In this document: positions 7,755 to 17,331 of the stretch, one piece after another
Layout: every line of letters starts with the position of its first letter
Position numbering within the stretch: the first letter of the stretch is position 1
Assembly (NCBI GenBank): GCA_022844225.1
Contig: JALHMC010000011.1
Location: 1 to 64,000, forward strand
Direction of reading: 5' to 3'
Source of the DNA: Hyphomicrobiaceae bacterium
Lineage (GTDB): Bacteria > Pseudomonadota > Alphaproteobacteria > Rhizobiales > Hyphomicrobiaceae
DNA: 64,000 nucleotides
Notes under the pieces: generated by a model
What the model was told of the DNA's origin: nothing
Database searches by the model: none
What the model saw: only the letters and a program-made list of their open reading frames with translations
Position numbers and translations under genes: made by a program

Positions 7755-8474
7755 ATGCGTCGCGCGGATCGTCTGTTCGAGATCATCCAGCTCCTGCGGC
7801 GCAAGCCGACCGTGAAGGCGCGCGAGCTGGCCGAAGCGCTCGAGGTGTCGGAGCGGACCATCTATCGAGACGTTCGAGACCTGATGGCGTCCGGAGTCCC
7901 GATCGAAGGCGAAGCGGGCGTCGGATACGTCCTGAGGGCGGGCTACGACCTGCCGCCGTTGATGTTCAAGGAGCAGGAGATCGAGGCGCTGGTTCTGGGT
8001 GCACGGATCGTCGAATCCTGGGCCGACAAAGAGCTTGCCGCAGCGGCCACGGACGCCATCGCCAAGATCGAGGCGGTGATTCCGGATCAACTCAGGAGCT
8101 ACATGGCACAGACGGCGCTGCTTGCGCCTGCGACGCACTATATGGAACCGCTGACGTTCGATCTGGCAGAGCTCAGGCGTGCCATCCGGGGCCAGACCCG
8201 GGTGCATTTCCGGTATCGGGACGTGCTCGAGAAGCGCAGCGAGAGAACGGTGCGGCCGCTCTCCCTCGCTTACTTCGGACCCGTATGGGTGCTCGCCGCG
8301 TGGTGCGAGTTGCGCGACGATTTTCGGACTTTTCGCCTCGATCGCATCTCGGGTTTCTCGACCACCGGCGAACGGTTCCCGGCCGAGCGGGGCAAGTCGC
8401 TGCACGACTTCCTCAAGCGCTCACAAACCTGGACCCGCAGCGCTCTCAGCGGCAACGACGACCGGGATGCCTGA
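7755..8474 (+). CDS. YafY-type (DeoR-like HTH + WYL) transcriptional regulator
   Basis: 239 residues. The N-terminal winged HTH reads KARELAEALEVSERTIYRDV (about 20-40). The C-terminal WYL domain includes VHFRYRDV...RTVRPLSLAYFGPVWVLAAWCEL (about 150-185) and a FRLDRI tail. WYL domains sense small ligands or nucleic-acid fragments. The ATG at 7755 has GGAGGT 6 nt upstream and is preferred to the in-frame GTG at 7743. It is divergent from the DUF1127-VOC-ogt operon, its probable target. Confidence 0.88.
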   Translation: MRRADRLFEIIQLLRRKPTVKARELAEALEVSERTIYRDVRDLMASGVPIEGEAGVGYVLRAGYDLPPLMFKEQEIEALVLGARIVESWADKELAAAATDAIAKIEAVIPDQLRSYMAQTALLAPATHYMEPLTFDLAELRRAIRGQTRVHFRYRDVLEKRSERTVRPLSLAYFGPVWVLAAWCELRDDFRTFRLDRISGFSTTGERFPAERGKSLHDFLKRSQTWTRSALSGNDDRDA

Positions 8475-8610
8475 GCCCAGGGCGCCGTTTTGCGACCTGT
8501 CGTGTATAGCCCGCCCCCGTGGAGCATCGCGTAGCGGTTGCAAGCCAGCGAGGCGCCGCGTATGAGTGCGCTCTGAAGAGCTTGCCCTAGGGCCGGTAAC
8601 GGTCCGGACT

Positions 8611-8627
8611 CGGCTTATCCTAAGCCG
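8611..8627. other. Short perfect hairpin upstream of lysC
   Basis: CGGCTTA-TCC-TAAGCCG, 7-bp arms with a 3-nt loop and no T-tract, 75 nt before lysC and 137 nt after the regulator stop. It may be a transcript end or leader element. Nothing else is recognisable in 8475-8702. Confidence 0.35.
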
Positions 8628-8702
8628 ACCCGGCCGGCTGGGCATTGCGTTCGTCCGATCAGCGATGATCGGGATCTCGAGGGCGCTTTCGCGAGACGGC
8701 CC

Positions 8703-9965
8703 ATGGCAACCCTGGTGATGAAATTCGGCGGCACGTCCGTCGCCAACGTCGAGCGAATCCGCAATGTAGCGGCCCACGTCAAACGTGAGGTCGACGCCGG
8801 CAACAAGGTCGCCGTCGTCGTCTCCGCTATGTCGGGCGCCACCAACCAGCTCGTCGCCTGGGTGCGCGAGGCCTCGTTGCTGCATGATGCGCGCGAGTAC
8901 GATGCCGTCGTGGCGTCGGGCGAATGCGTCACGGCCGGACTGCTGGCCATCGTGTTGCAGTCGATCGGCATTCCAGCACGATCCTGGCAAGGCTGGCAGA
9001 TTCCCGTGATCACCGATCAGGCCCACGGTGCCGCTCGTATCGTCGACATCAACGGTGGGCCGTTGATCGAGCGGCTCAATGCCGGTGAAGTCGCCGTCGT
9101 CACGGGCTTCCAGGGCCTGGAGCCCACCAGGAACCGGATCGCGACACTGGGGCGAGGCGGCTCGGATACCAGTGCGGTCGCACTCGCCGTGGCGCTCAAG
9201 GCCGATCTTTGTGATATCTACACCGACGTCGATGGCGTCTACACGACCGATCCCCGCATCGTGGCCAAGGCCCGGCGGCTGCCCAAGATTTCCTACGAGG
9301 AAATGCTGGAGATGGCCTCGCTTGGGTCCAAGGTGCTGCAGACTCGGTCGGTCGAACTCGCCATGGTCTACCGCATGCGCACGCGCGTGCTCTCGAGCTT
9401 CGTGCCGCCCGAGGAGATGAAGGCGGCCCGTCCCGAGACGTGGGACGAGATTGGAACCATTGTTTGCGACGAGGATGAGATCGTGGAGACCCAGGTCGTC
9501 AGCGGCATCGCCTACTCCAAGGACGAGGCCAAGATCACGCTGCGTGGGATCGCCGACCGTCCGGGCATCGCCGCCGCTATTTTCGGCCCCCTCGCGGATG
9601 CCAACATCAATGTCGACATGATCGTGCAGAACGTGTCGTCGGACGAGCGTTCGACCGACATGACGTTCACGGTGCTGCAAACCGACTTGCCACGCGCGCT
9701 CGATGTCTTGAAGACGGCCCAATCGGCCATCGGGGAGTGCCAACTCGTCAGCTCTTCGGACGTCGTGAAGGTGTCGGTCATCGGCATCGGCATGCGAAGC
9801 CACGCAGGCGTCGCTGCGCAGATGTTCAAGGCGCTGGCCGGCAAGGGCATCAACATTCTGGCGATCACCACGTCCGAGATTAAGATCAGCGTTTTGATCG
9901 ATGCCGCCTACTCCGAGCTCGCAGTGCGAACGCTGCACTCGCTTTATGGCCTCGACGCCGACTGA
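8703..9965 (+). CDS. lysC: Aspartate kinase
   Basis: Phosphorylates aspartate, the first step towards lysine, threonine and methionine. 420 residues. The kinase domain starts MKFGGTSV (residues 6-13), with GRGGSDTSAVALA and DVDGVYTTDPR further on. Two C-terminal ACT domains (about 262-335 and 345-415; ITLRGIADRPGIAAAIF and VSVIGIGMRSHAGVAAQMF) bind feedback inhibitors. It is monofunctional. lysC followed by ptsP is a common Rhizobiales order. Confidence 0.95.
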   Translation: MATLVMKFGGTSVANVERIRNVAAHVKREVDAGNKVAVVVSAMSGATNQLVAWVREASLLHDAREYDAVVASGECVTAGLLAIVLQSIGIPARSWQGWQIPVITDQAHGAARIVDINGGPLIERLNAGEVAVVTGFQGLEPTRNRIATLGRGGSDTSAVALAVALKADLCDIYTDVDGVYTTDPRIVAKARRLPKISYEEMLEMASLGSKVLQTRSVELAMVYRMRTRVLSSFVPPEEMKAARPETWDEIGTIVCDEDEIVETQVVSGIAYSKDEAKITLRGIADRPGIAAAIFGPLADANINVDMIVQNVSSDERSTDMTFTVLQTDLPRALDVLKTAQSAIGECQLVSSSDVVKVSVIGIGMRSHAGVAAQMFKALAGKGINILAITTSEIKISVLIDAAYSELAVRTLHSLYGLDAD

Positions 9966-10135
9966 GGCGATGCACCGAAAGCGGCGCGGGTCCGGTCGAC
10001 TCCGACGGATGCGCGGCCGAGCGTCGCCAATCAGCCTCGTGGCCAAGATGTCCTGGCGGCCCGGCATTGGGATGCTGATGCCGAGGTCCAGCGGGATTAC
10101 TTGACTGCTGTTTGTTGAACGGGCTCATTCCTGAC

Positions 10136-12421
10136 ATGCCAAAAAGACTAGTCGAGGAGCCGCATATCGCCTCGGCGGAGCCGACGCTCAGACTGATTCT
10201 GCGCCGGCTGCGCGAGATGATGGCCGAAACGGACGATGGCCAGCGCCGGCTGGACAAGATTGTGCGCCTCGTGTCGGGGCTCATGGTGGCCGAGGTGTGC
10301 TCGATCTACTTGAAGCGCCAAGATCATTCGCTCGAATTGTTCGCCACGGAAGGTCTTAATCCCGCCGCCGTCCACAATCTTTTCATGAAGCGAGGCGAAG
10401 GTCTGGTCGGTCGATGCGCTGAACTCGCGGTCCCCGTCAACGAGCCGGACGCGCAGGCGCACCCAGCCTTCTCGTTCAGGCCTGAGACGGGCGAGGAAGT
10501 CTACCACTCGTTCCTGGCTGTCCCGATCCTGAGAAGCGGCGAGGTGCTGGGCGTCCTGACCGTCCAGAACAAAACGCTGAGGCACTACTCGGACGACGAC
10601 GTCGAGGCGCTCCAGACGACGGCTATGGTACTGGCCGAACACTTGGTGACCGGTTCGGTCGCCAGTGCGACGGGAGCAGCGACGCGAGCCATCGACGATC
10701 TTGTTCGTGGGCAGGCCATCGCCGAGGGGATTGCTCTCGGTCACGTCGTGCTTCACGCGCCGCGTGTCGCGGTGACGGAGCTGGTCGCAACCGATGTCGC
10801 GCACGAGGTCGAGCGCCTCGAGGCGGCCATTGGCGAGCTGAAGGCCACGCTTGATGCATTGATGAGCCAGAGCCATCTGGCGCGCGCTGGCGAGCACCGC
10901 GACGTACTGGAAGCCTACCGCATGTTCGCGAACGATCGCGGCTGGCAACGCCGCCTGGTCGAGGCCGTCAGGTCGGGTTTGACCGCCGAGGGTGCGGTCG
11001 AACAGGTGCAGAACCGCACACGGGCCCGCATGTTGCGGCTGCAGGATCCGTTCTGGCGGGATCGGCTGCGGGATCTCGACGATCTGTCGGACCGTTTGCT
11101 GCGTGTGCTCGCCAGTGCGGCGGGCAACGACGCGCCCAAGCCGGACTTGCCCCTCGATACGGTGATCGTGGCGCGCAGCATGGGGGCGGCCGACCTGCTC
11201 GACTACGATCGGGAGCGCCTGAAGGGCCTGGTGATCGAGGAAAGCTCGAGCCACAGTCACGTCGCGATCGTCGCGCGGGCGCTGGGTATCGCCGCGGTGG
11301 GAGGCGCGCGCGGCATCATGGAGCGCGTCGAGCCGGGCAGCGCCATCATCGTCGACGCGGAGGCGGGCGAGATCTACATCCGGCCGTCGAGCCAGGTCGT
11401 GTCGGTTTATGCCGACAAGGCCAGGTTTCGCGCCCGCCGCCAGCGTCAATACGATGCCTTGCGCGATCGGCCTGCGGTGACGCGGGACGGCGTGCGGGTC
11501 GAACTGCACATCAATGCCGGCTTGCCCGTTGATCTGGCCCACATCGGAGAATCGGGCGCCGACGGGATCGGCCTCTATCGCACCGAACTGCAGTTCATGA
11601 TCGCGCCCTCCCTGCCGCGGCTCGAGCGACAGATCGCAACCTACCGCGCTGTCCTTGATGCGGCAGGCGAACGACCGGTGATCTTCCGGACCCTGGATAT
11701 CGGCGGCGATAAGGTGCTGCCCTACCTCCGGAGCACCCTTGAGGAGAACCCGGCGCTCGGCTGGCGCGGGGTGCGGCTGGCCCTCGATCGCCCAGCCCTG
11801 CTCCAGACCCAGATCCGCGCCATGATCCGGGCTGCCGACGGCCGGCCGCTCACGGTGATGGCACCGATGGTCTCCGAACGGGCCGAGATCGAAGCGGTCA
11901 GAAGTTTGATCGAAGGCGAGCTTCAACGCGCCGAACGGCGCGGACTTCGCCTGCCGTCGCGGCTGAAGATCGGGATCATGATCGAGGTGCCGTCGCTCCT
12001 GTTCGCCCTCGACGAGGTCATGGAGGTCGTCGATTTCGTCTCGATTGGGAGCAACGATCTGCTGCAGTACCTTTACGCGGCGGATCGGGGTAACGATCGG
12101 GTTGGCACGCGATTCGACACATTGAGCGCGCCATTTCTGAGGGCCTTGCGCTCTGTCGTAAGGGCGGGACAACGCCACTCGCGACCCGTCTCGCTGTGTG
12201 GGGAATTGGGAGGACGGCCACTCGAGGCGGTGGCCCTCGTCGCAATCGGGTTGCGGTCGCTGTCAATGGCGCCAGCCTCGATCGGACCCGTCAAGGCCAT
12301 GCTGTTGTCGCTGGACGTCAGCCGCGCAGCGGCTCACGTGGAAGCTTTGATCGATACGACATCGTCAAGTCTGCGCGACGAACTCGTGCGATTTGCTGAG
12401 AACGAAGGCCTCGAGATCTGA
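10136..12421 (+). CDS. ptsP: PTS-Ntr phosphoenolpyruvate-protein phosphotransferase (EI-Ntr)
   Basis: First enzyme of the nitrogen-related PTS phosphorelay (PEP to EI-Ntr to NPr to EIIA-Ntr), which regulates carbon, nitrogen and potassium physiology rather than sugar uptake. 761 residues: an N-terminal GAF domain (about 20-165), an NPr-binding and phosphohistidine domain with active-site H375 in SHVAIVARALG, and a C-terminal PEP-binding TIM barrel (FRTLDIGGDKVLPYL, IGIMIEVPSLLF, FVSIGSNDLLQY, the catalytic Cys in SLCGELGG). The ATG at 10136 is preferred to the in-frame TTG at 10112. Confidence 0.94.
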   Translation: MPKRLVEEPHIASAEPTLRLILRRLREMMAETDDGQRRLDKIVRLVSGLMVAEVCSIYLKRQDHSLELFATEGLNPAAVHNLFMKRGEGLVGRCAELAVPVNEPDAQAHPAFSFRPETGEEVYHSFLAVPILRSGEVLGVLTVQNKTLRHYSDDDVEALQTTAMVLAEHLVTGSVASATGAATRAIDDLVRGQAIAEGIALGHVVLHAPRVAVTELVATDVAHEVERLEAAIGELKATLDALMSQSHLARAGEHRDVLEAYRMFANDRGWQRRLVEAVRSGLTAEGAVEQVQNRTRARMLRLQDPFWRDRLRDLDDLSDRLLRVLASAAGNDAPKPDLPLDTVIVARSMGAADLLDYDRERLKGLVIEESSSHSHVAIVARALGIAAVGGARGIMERVEPGSAIIVDAEAGEIYIRPSSQVVSVYADKARFRARRQRQYDALRDRPAVTRDGVRVELHINAGLPVDLAHIGESGADGIGLYRTELQFMIAPSLPRLERQIATYRAVLDAAGERPVIFRTLDIGGDKVLPYLRSTLEENPALGWRGVRLALDRPALLQTQIRAMIRAADGRPLTVMAPMVSERAEIEAVRSLIEGELQRAERRGLRLPSRLKIGIMIEVPSLLFALDEVMEVVDFVSIGSNDLLQYLYAADRGNDRVGTRFDTLSAPFLRALRSVVRAGQRHSRPVSLCGELGGRPLEAVALVAIGLRSLSMAPASIGPVKAMLLSLDVSRAAAHVEALIDTTSSSLRDELVRFAENEGLEI

Positions 12422-12575
12422 CCGCCCTGCCGCCGCCGATGGCGGCCAGCTAGCATCCCGGCGCACTGTCGGAGCCGAAAGAAACGCGATCAATTCTTCG
12501 AGTGCAACTTTTGCATCTCACACGAGGCGAGGCTAGCCGTCGCCAGCGTGCCAAATACCCGTTTTGCGCTCAATA

Positions 12576-13019
12576 TCAGGTAAGACCGGATCGCAGCGCA
12601 GCACCCGATGCCGTTGCACGCCTGCGGCTGCCACCCCGGCGCAGGCCTACAGAGCGCGAAAGCTCGGCAACGAGCCAACGCCGCTCCTCTGCGGATTGCG
12701 CGCCATGGAAAACGTGCACCTCGTTCGCACCCAGTCGAGCCCCTGCACGACGTATGCGCGCAAGATTGAGACTGGGTATGTCCGAACGGGTTCGCCGCAC
12801 CGCTAGCACTTCACGCATGCCATCCGGACAGTTGCGAACGAGTATATAAGTCGCGGCAAGAACACCGGGACATCCGATCAGGCTATAAACCGCATGTCTG
12901 AGCCGCTGACCGGTCGCCGTATGCCACGTCTCGGTGCCGAGGCCGCTCAAAGGCAACGGTACGACGGCCGGCGCCGGTAATCTGACCTGGTCGACTTCGC
13001 AGTCTACGCTGCACTCCAT
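12576..13019 (-). CDS. Conserved-looking hypothetical protein, easily missed
   Basis: 147 residues on the minus strand of an otherwise empty 900-nt gap. The central part (TWHTATGQRLRHAVYSL, then ATYILVRN, VLAVRRT, PSLNLARIRRAGARLGANEV) has balanced composition and looks like a small conserved alphaproteobacterial protein in which an attribute value precedes a SLNLAxIRxxGAxLGANEVH block. That block is recalled, not checked. Start uncertain: ATG at 13019 or an in-frame GTG at 13034, with no good Shine-Dalgarno. Function unknown. Confidence 0.45.
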   Translation of the reverse strand: MECSVDCEVDQVRLPAPAVVPLPLSGLGTETWHTATGQRLRHAVYSLIGCPGVLAATYILVRNCPDGMREVLAVRRTRSDIPSLNLARIRRAGARLGANEVHVFHGAQSAEERRWLVAELSRSVGLRRGGSRRRATASGAALRSGLT

Positions 13020-13317
13020 ACGACTACCCGGCACTTATAGGTTGATGTGGCTGCAATTCCGAACAGCTGAATTGGTTCCCATCGCGTCGACGTCGACTGA
13101 ACTCCGCTGTTGCTGCCGAAGCAGCGACTCATCGAGCAAGATCAGGTCGAGGACGCACAACGTCGCACCTGATACCCTCCCTTACAATCGCAATCGGAAA
13201 AACGGTTACCGTTTTGAATGGGACGTGTTCCGGCGGCAACGGTTCTGGTGCGCCGACAAGTTTCTCGAGCCCATCATGTGAGTTCTAGCCACACCGCCCT
13301 TGGGGCCATAACCGATG
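13020..13317. other. Intergenic region with one perfect palindrome
   Basis: No convincing gene. AAAACGGT-T-ACCGTTTT at 13199-13215 is a perfect operator-like palindrome with no regulator beside it. Confidence 0.4.
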
Positions 13318-15801
13318 TCACCCGCACTTCGCATAGCCGCAATCCCTGCAGATCCAGCAACCCGACTGCACGACGAGCACGCCTGTTTCACATCGCGGGC
13401 ATCGCCGCCCCCGGCTTTGGACCGAGTTGCGGGCGGGCCACTCGTCGCTCTGCTCACGCCCGTTCGGATCAGGCACGACTCCCTCCGCGGCGGGTGGGGC
13501 ATGCTGCAGAAAGCCGATCTGGATCAGATGTCTTTCGATGACTTCTCCGATCGCGGCGAGCAGGCTCGGGACATAACGGCCGTCCATCCACTGGCCACCC
13601 TGGGGATCGAAAACCGCCTTCAACTCCTCGACTACGAACGACACATCACCACCGCGCCGAAACACCGCGCTGATCATGCGGGTCAATGCGACCGTCCAGG
13701 CGTAGTGCTCGAGATTCTTGGTGTTGATGAAGATTTCGAACGGCCTGCGGCGTCCATCTCGCTCGATGTCATTGATGGTCACGTAGATCGCGTGGTCGCT
13801 GCCAACCCATTTCAGCTTGTAGGTATAGCCCGCGAGTACCGGCTCGCGCTCCAGTGGGGGAGACATGTAGACGACGCCCGTTGTCTCGGACGATACCGTC
13901 TGGAGCGAGGGATGCGAGACGAGCCGGCCATCCCGCGCTGTTGGCTCGAGGGCGGCGCTCGGTGGCCCTGTGGTGCTTCCGGCTGATGCAGCAGCAGTCG
14001 TCGATGGACTCCCGCTTGTGGCTGCGGACGTGGACCCGCCAGCAACGGAGGGCGCGGCGCCCTGGGTCGCCGCCGCAGCACTGGAAGCCGTAAGCACGGC
14101 ACCGGTTGTCGGGTTCGGCCGAAACGTGGTGCAGCCCTTCAAGCCCAAATCATAGGCTTCGCCATAGATGCGCTTGAAGGTCTCGAAGTCGATGTCCTCC
14201 GAACAATTGATCGTCTTCGAAATCGAACTGTCGACGTGAGCCTGGACGGCCGCCTGCATGAGCAGGTGCTCGGTCGGCGTCAGTTGGCTCGCGGTGACGA
14301 AAGCGGAGGGCAGCGGTTGGGCAGCCTCGGATCTCGACCGATGGACCCGATAGGCGTAGTCCTCGATCGTCTCCTCGCGGACCTGATCACCCGCCTCACG
14401 CACACGGCGCTGATAGTGCGTGTCGAAGATCGGCTCGATGCCGCTCGAGACGTTGCCCGCGAGGAGTGAGATGGTCCCGGTCGGAGCGATGGATGTCAGG
14501 CAGCCGTTGCGCACGCCATGGCGCATGACTGCCTCACGAACGTCCGAGTCGAGCCGCCGCACGTTCGGGCTCCCGAGAAACGGCTCCGGCTCGAACAACG
14601 GGAATGCGCCCTTTTCGCCGGCGAGCCGGGCGCTGGCCAAATAAGCGTTGCGCTCGACGACCGCCATCCACCGACCGGCAAGATGGCGTGCGTCGGGGCT
14701 GCCGTAGTGAATGCCACACATCGCGAGCGCGTCCGCCAACCCCGTAATTCCGAGACCGATCCGGCGTTTGGCTTTGGCCTCCGCGTGTTGGGCGGCAAGC
14801 GGATAGGCCGAAACATCGATGACATTGTCGAGGAAGCGCACGCCCAGCCCTGCCAGTTCTCCGAGACGGCTCTCGTCCAGTCGGGCGTCAGGCTCGAAAG
14901 GGCGATCGACGAGCCGGGCGAGATTGATCGAGCCGAGAAGACAGGCGCCGTAGGGCGGCAAGGGCTGCTCGCCACACGGATTCGTGGCCTGGATCGTCTC
15001 ACAATAGGCGAGGTTGTTGCGCGCATTGATGCGGTCGATGAAAATGACACCGGGCTCGGCATACTCGTACGTCGCCCGCATGATCCGGTCCCAGAGCCCG
15101 CGAGCCTTTACAGTGCGCGCAACGGTGCCTTCGAACGACAAAGCCCAATCGCGGTCCGCACGGACCGCTTCTACGAAAGCATCGGTAACAAGGACCGAAA
15201 GATTGAAATTGCGCAGGCGGCCCTGATCCGCCTTTGCGTCGATGAAGGCCTCGATGTCCGGGTGATCGCACCGGAGCGTCCCCATCATGGCTCCCCGCCG
15301 CTGTCCAGCGGACATGATGGTGCGACACATGGAGTCCCACACGTCCATGAAGCTGACGGGGCCGGATGCGCCCGCAGCGACGCTGCGCACGAGCGCTCCG
15401 CTCGGCCGCAACGTGGAAAAATCGTGGCCGATGCCACCGCCCCGCTGCATGGTCAGTGCGGCTTCCTTCACGTTGTCGAAGATCGAGCCGAGGTCGTCCT
15501 CGATCCGGCCCATGACGAAGCAGTTGAAGAGGGTTACGTTTCGGCCGGTGCCCGCTCCGGCAATGATCCGGCCAGCAGGAAGAAACGCCAAGTCGCTCAT
15601 GGCGTTGAAAAACCGCTCCTGCCAATGATCACGCCGGTCCACTGCCTCCGGTGACGCGGCTGCTTTGGCGACGCGGCGCCAGGTATCATCGAGCGTCTCG
15701 TCCAGCGGTGTTCCGTCGGAGGCCTTGAGGCGGTACTTGCTGTCCCAGATATGTTCCGAGATTGGCGGAAGCGGCAAATGCGCTGAGATTCGATGGATCA
15801 T
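13318..15801 (-). CDS. nrdJ: Adenosylcobalamin-dependent (class II) ribonucleotide reductase
   Basis: Reduces ribonucleotides to deoxyribonucleotides using B12 to generate a thiyl radical, with or without oxygen. 827 residues. The catalytic barrel carries LFNCFVMG (first redox Cys), the radical site in NPCGEQPLPPYGACLLGS (also holding the second redox Cys), and IAPTGTISLLAG. An Ala/Ser/Thr-rich linker (about 575-625) leads to a TSCPD-type domain (YVTINDIERDGRRRPFEIFI) and a C-terminal zinc ribbon (CPRC...CWICRDCGYAKCG). No N-terminal ATP-cone, B12 riboswitch or NrdR box is visible nearby. Confidence 0.93.
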   Translation of the reverse strand: MIHRISAHLPLPPISEHIWDSKYRLKASDGTPLDETLDDTWRRVAKAAASPEAVDRRDHWQERFFNAMSDLAFLPAGRIIAGAGTGRNVTLFNCFVMGRIEDDLGSIFDNVKEAALTMQRGGGIGHDFSTLRPSGALVRSVAAGASGPVSFMDVWDSMCRTIMSAGQRRGAMMGTLRCDHPDIEAFIDAKADQGRLRNFNLSVLVTDAFVEAVRADRDWALSFEGTVARTVKARGLWDRIMRATYEYAEPGVIFIDRINARNNLAYCETIQATNPCGEQPLPPYGACLLGSINLARLVDRPFEPDARLDESRLGELAGLGVRFLDNVIDVSAYPLAAQHAEAKAKRRIGLGITGLADALAMCGIHYGSPDARHLAGRWMAVVERNAYLASARLAGEKGAFPLFEPEPFLGSPNVRRLDSDVREAVMRHGVRNGCLTSIAPTGTISLLAGNVSSGIEPIFDTHYQRRVREAGDQVREETIEDYAYRVHRSRSEAAQPLPSAFVTASQLTPTEHLLMQAAVQAHVDSSISKTINCSEDIDFETFKRIYGEAYDLGLKGCTTFRPNPTTGAVLTASSAAAATQGAAPSVAGGSTSAATSGSPSTTAAASAGSTTGPPSAALEPTARDGRLVSHPSLQTVSSETTGVVYMSPPLEREPVLAGYTYKLKWVGSDHAIYVTINDIERDGRRRPFEIFINTKNLEHYAWTVALTRMISAVFRRGGDVSFVVEELKAVFDPQGGQWMDGRYVPSLLAAIGEVIERHLIQIGFLQHAPPAAEGVVPDPNGREQSDEWPARNSVQSRGRRCPRCETGVLVVQSGCWICRDCGYAKCG

Positions 15802-16034
15802 GACGTTGCCGTATCGCTCGGGCTGCAGTCCTGAAGGCTAAGCGCGTTGGCCTAGCGCTATCCTCATTAATATGGTCGCCGACCAGATCGTCGTCAATCA
15901 AAAGTTCTTATAATGTTCTATTTTTGATCTAGCATGGCTTCGTCGCAGTGAGGAACATGGCGAAATCCGATAACATCGGGCCAGCGCCACGTTAGGGTCG
16001 GCGGAAATCCACGATGCGACGGGGAGTGCGACGT

Positions 16035-17210
16035 ATGATTGCCGAATTCAAGCCGCTCGAGGGTGTGCGTGTCGTCGAGTTGAGCCACATGATCATGGGG
16101 CCATCGTGCGGCATGTTCCTCGGGTTTCTCGGTGCCGAGGTGATCAAGGTTGAGCCGCCGGAGGGCGACAAGACGCGCTATCTGAGCGGCATGGGCGTGC
16201 CGTTTTTCCCGCTTTTCAACCGCGGCAAGAAGTCGGTGCAACTCGATCTCAAGTCTGACAGTGGCCGCAAGGCGCTGGACAGGCTGCTGGAGACGGCGGA
16301 CGTGCTCGTCGAGAACTTCCGCGACAGCGCACTGGCCAAGATGGGCGCGGACCCTGAGGATCTGCGGCGGCGGTTTCCGCGGCTGATCGTGGCATCCCAC
16401 AAAGGTTTTCTGAGCGGGCCCTATCAGGAGCGCACAGCGCTCGATGAGGTCGTGCAGATGATGACCGGCCTTGCTTATATGACCGGTCCGAGTGGTCGCC
16501 CTCTACGTGTCGGATCGTCGGCGAACGATGTCATGGCCGGATTGTTCGGCGCGGCGACCGTCTTGGGCGCGATCATGGAGCGGCGCGAGACCGGCAAGGG
16601 CCGCGACGTGCGCATCGGGCTTTTCGAGAACAGCCTGCTTCTGGTGGCTCAGCACATGGTGCAGTTCGAGTTGGAGGGCGTTAGTCCGCCACCGATGCCC
16701 GAGCGGGATTTCTCCTGGCCGGTCTACGACATCTTCACCACGAGTGATGGCAAGCAACTCTTCGTTGGTGCCGTGACGGAAGGACAATGGGCGACGCTCT
16801 GCGATATTCTCGATCTTGCTGAGTTGAAGGCCGATCCGCGCTTGCAGACGCGGATGGACTGCATCAACGCGCGCAGTTGGGTCATCCCGATCGTGACAGC
16901 AGCCATGACGATGCGGCCGGCGGCGGAACTCACGGCGGCATTCGAACCTGCAGGGATACCGTTCGCGCCGATCGCGAAGCCGAGCGACATGTTTCAGGAT
17001 CCTCACGTCATGCGGCCGGGTGGCTTGGCAGTTTCGCGGATGGCGGACGGCCGGCAATTCCGGGCCCCGTCGTTGCCCGTGGAGGTGGACGGCGCGATGG
17101 TCCGCGGCGGAGGTGACGTGGCCGCCGTCGGCCAGGACACAGATGCGGTGCTCGGCGAGTTGGGTCTCGATCGCGATGCCATCGCGGCGGCACGGGGCAA
17201 ACGCGCATAA
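16035..17210 (+). CDS. CaiB/BaiF family (family III) CoA transferase
   Basis: 391 residues opening FKPLEGVRVVELSHMIMGPS. It has LGAEVIKVEPPEGDKTR (CoA-contacting) and FNRGKKSVQLDLKS, followed by the family Asp region ENFRDSALAKMG. Family III enzymes move CoA between carboxylic acids through a covalent aspartyl intermediate. The ATG at 16035 is preferred to the in-frame 16014 because the family N-terminus starts at PLEGVRV. The substrate is not predictable; the convergent quinone oxidoreductase gives no clue. Confidence 0.88.
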   Translation: MIAEFKPLEGVRVVELSHMIMGPSCGMFLGFLGAEVIKVEPPEGDKTRYLSGMGVPFFPLFNRGKKSVQLDLKSDSGRKALDRLLETADVLVENFRDSALAKMGADPEDLRRRFPRLIVASHKGFLSGPYQERTALDEVVQMMTGLAYMTGPSGRPLRVGSSANDVMAGLFGAATVLGAIMERRETGKGRDVRIGLFENSLLLVAQHMVQFELEGVSPPPMPERDFSWPVYDIFTTSDGKQLFVGAVTEGQWATLCDILDLAELKADPRLQTRMDCINARSWVIPIVTAAMTMRPAAELTAAFEPAGIPFAPIAKPSDMFQDPHVMRPGGLAVSRMADGRQFRAPSLPVEVDGAMVRGGGDVAAVGQDTDAVLGELGLDRDAIAAARGKRA

Positions 17211-17331
17211 TGTAAGGCACCAGCGGCTGACCTGATGGTCGAGACACCGTCGGCGATGGCCTAGCCGCGTCCGGCGGCGATTGCGTGTTGGCCTGTTCGC
17301 CTGGCGCAGAGCCAGGTGGCGCAGACGGCGA

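Noticed and set aside
8421..10067. Long minus-strand ORF (548 codons)
   Set aside because: Shadow of lysC: opposite-strand frame of a high-GC gene, Arg/His/Asp-rich with no domain.
10148..12178. Long minus-strand ORF (676 codons)
   Set aside because: Shadow of ptsP; low-complexity Arg/His/Asp composition and no recognisable fold.
14518..15654. Plus-strand ORF (378 codons)
   Set aside because: Antisense frame of the class II RNR gene.
15802..16034. NrdR boxes or cobalamin riboswitch upstream of the class II RNR
   Set aside because: No ACACWATATMTTGTGT-like repeat or B12-box seen; an AT-rich patch with TATAAT (15909-15914) has no convincing -35.
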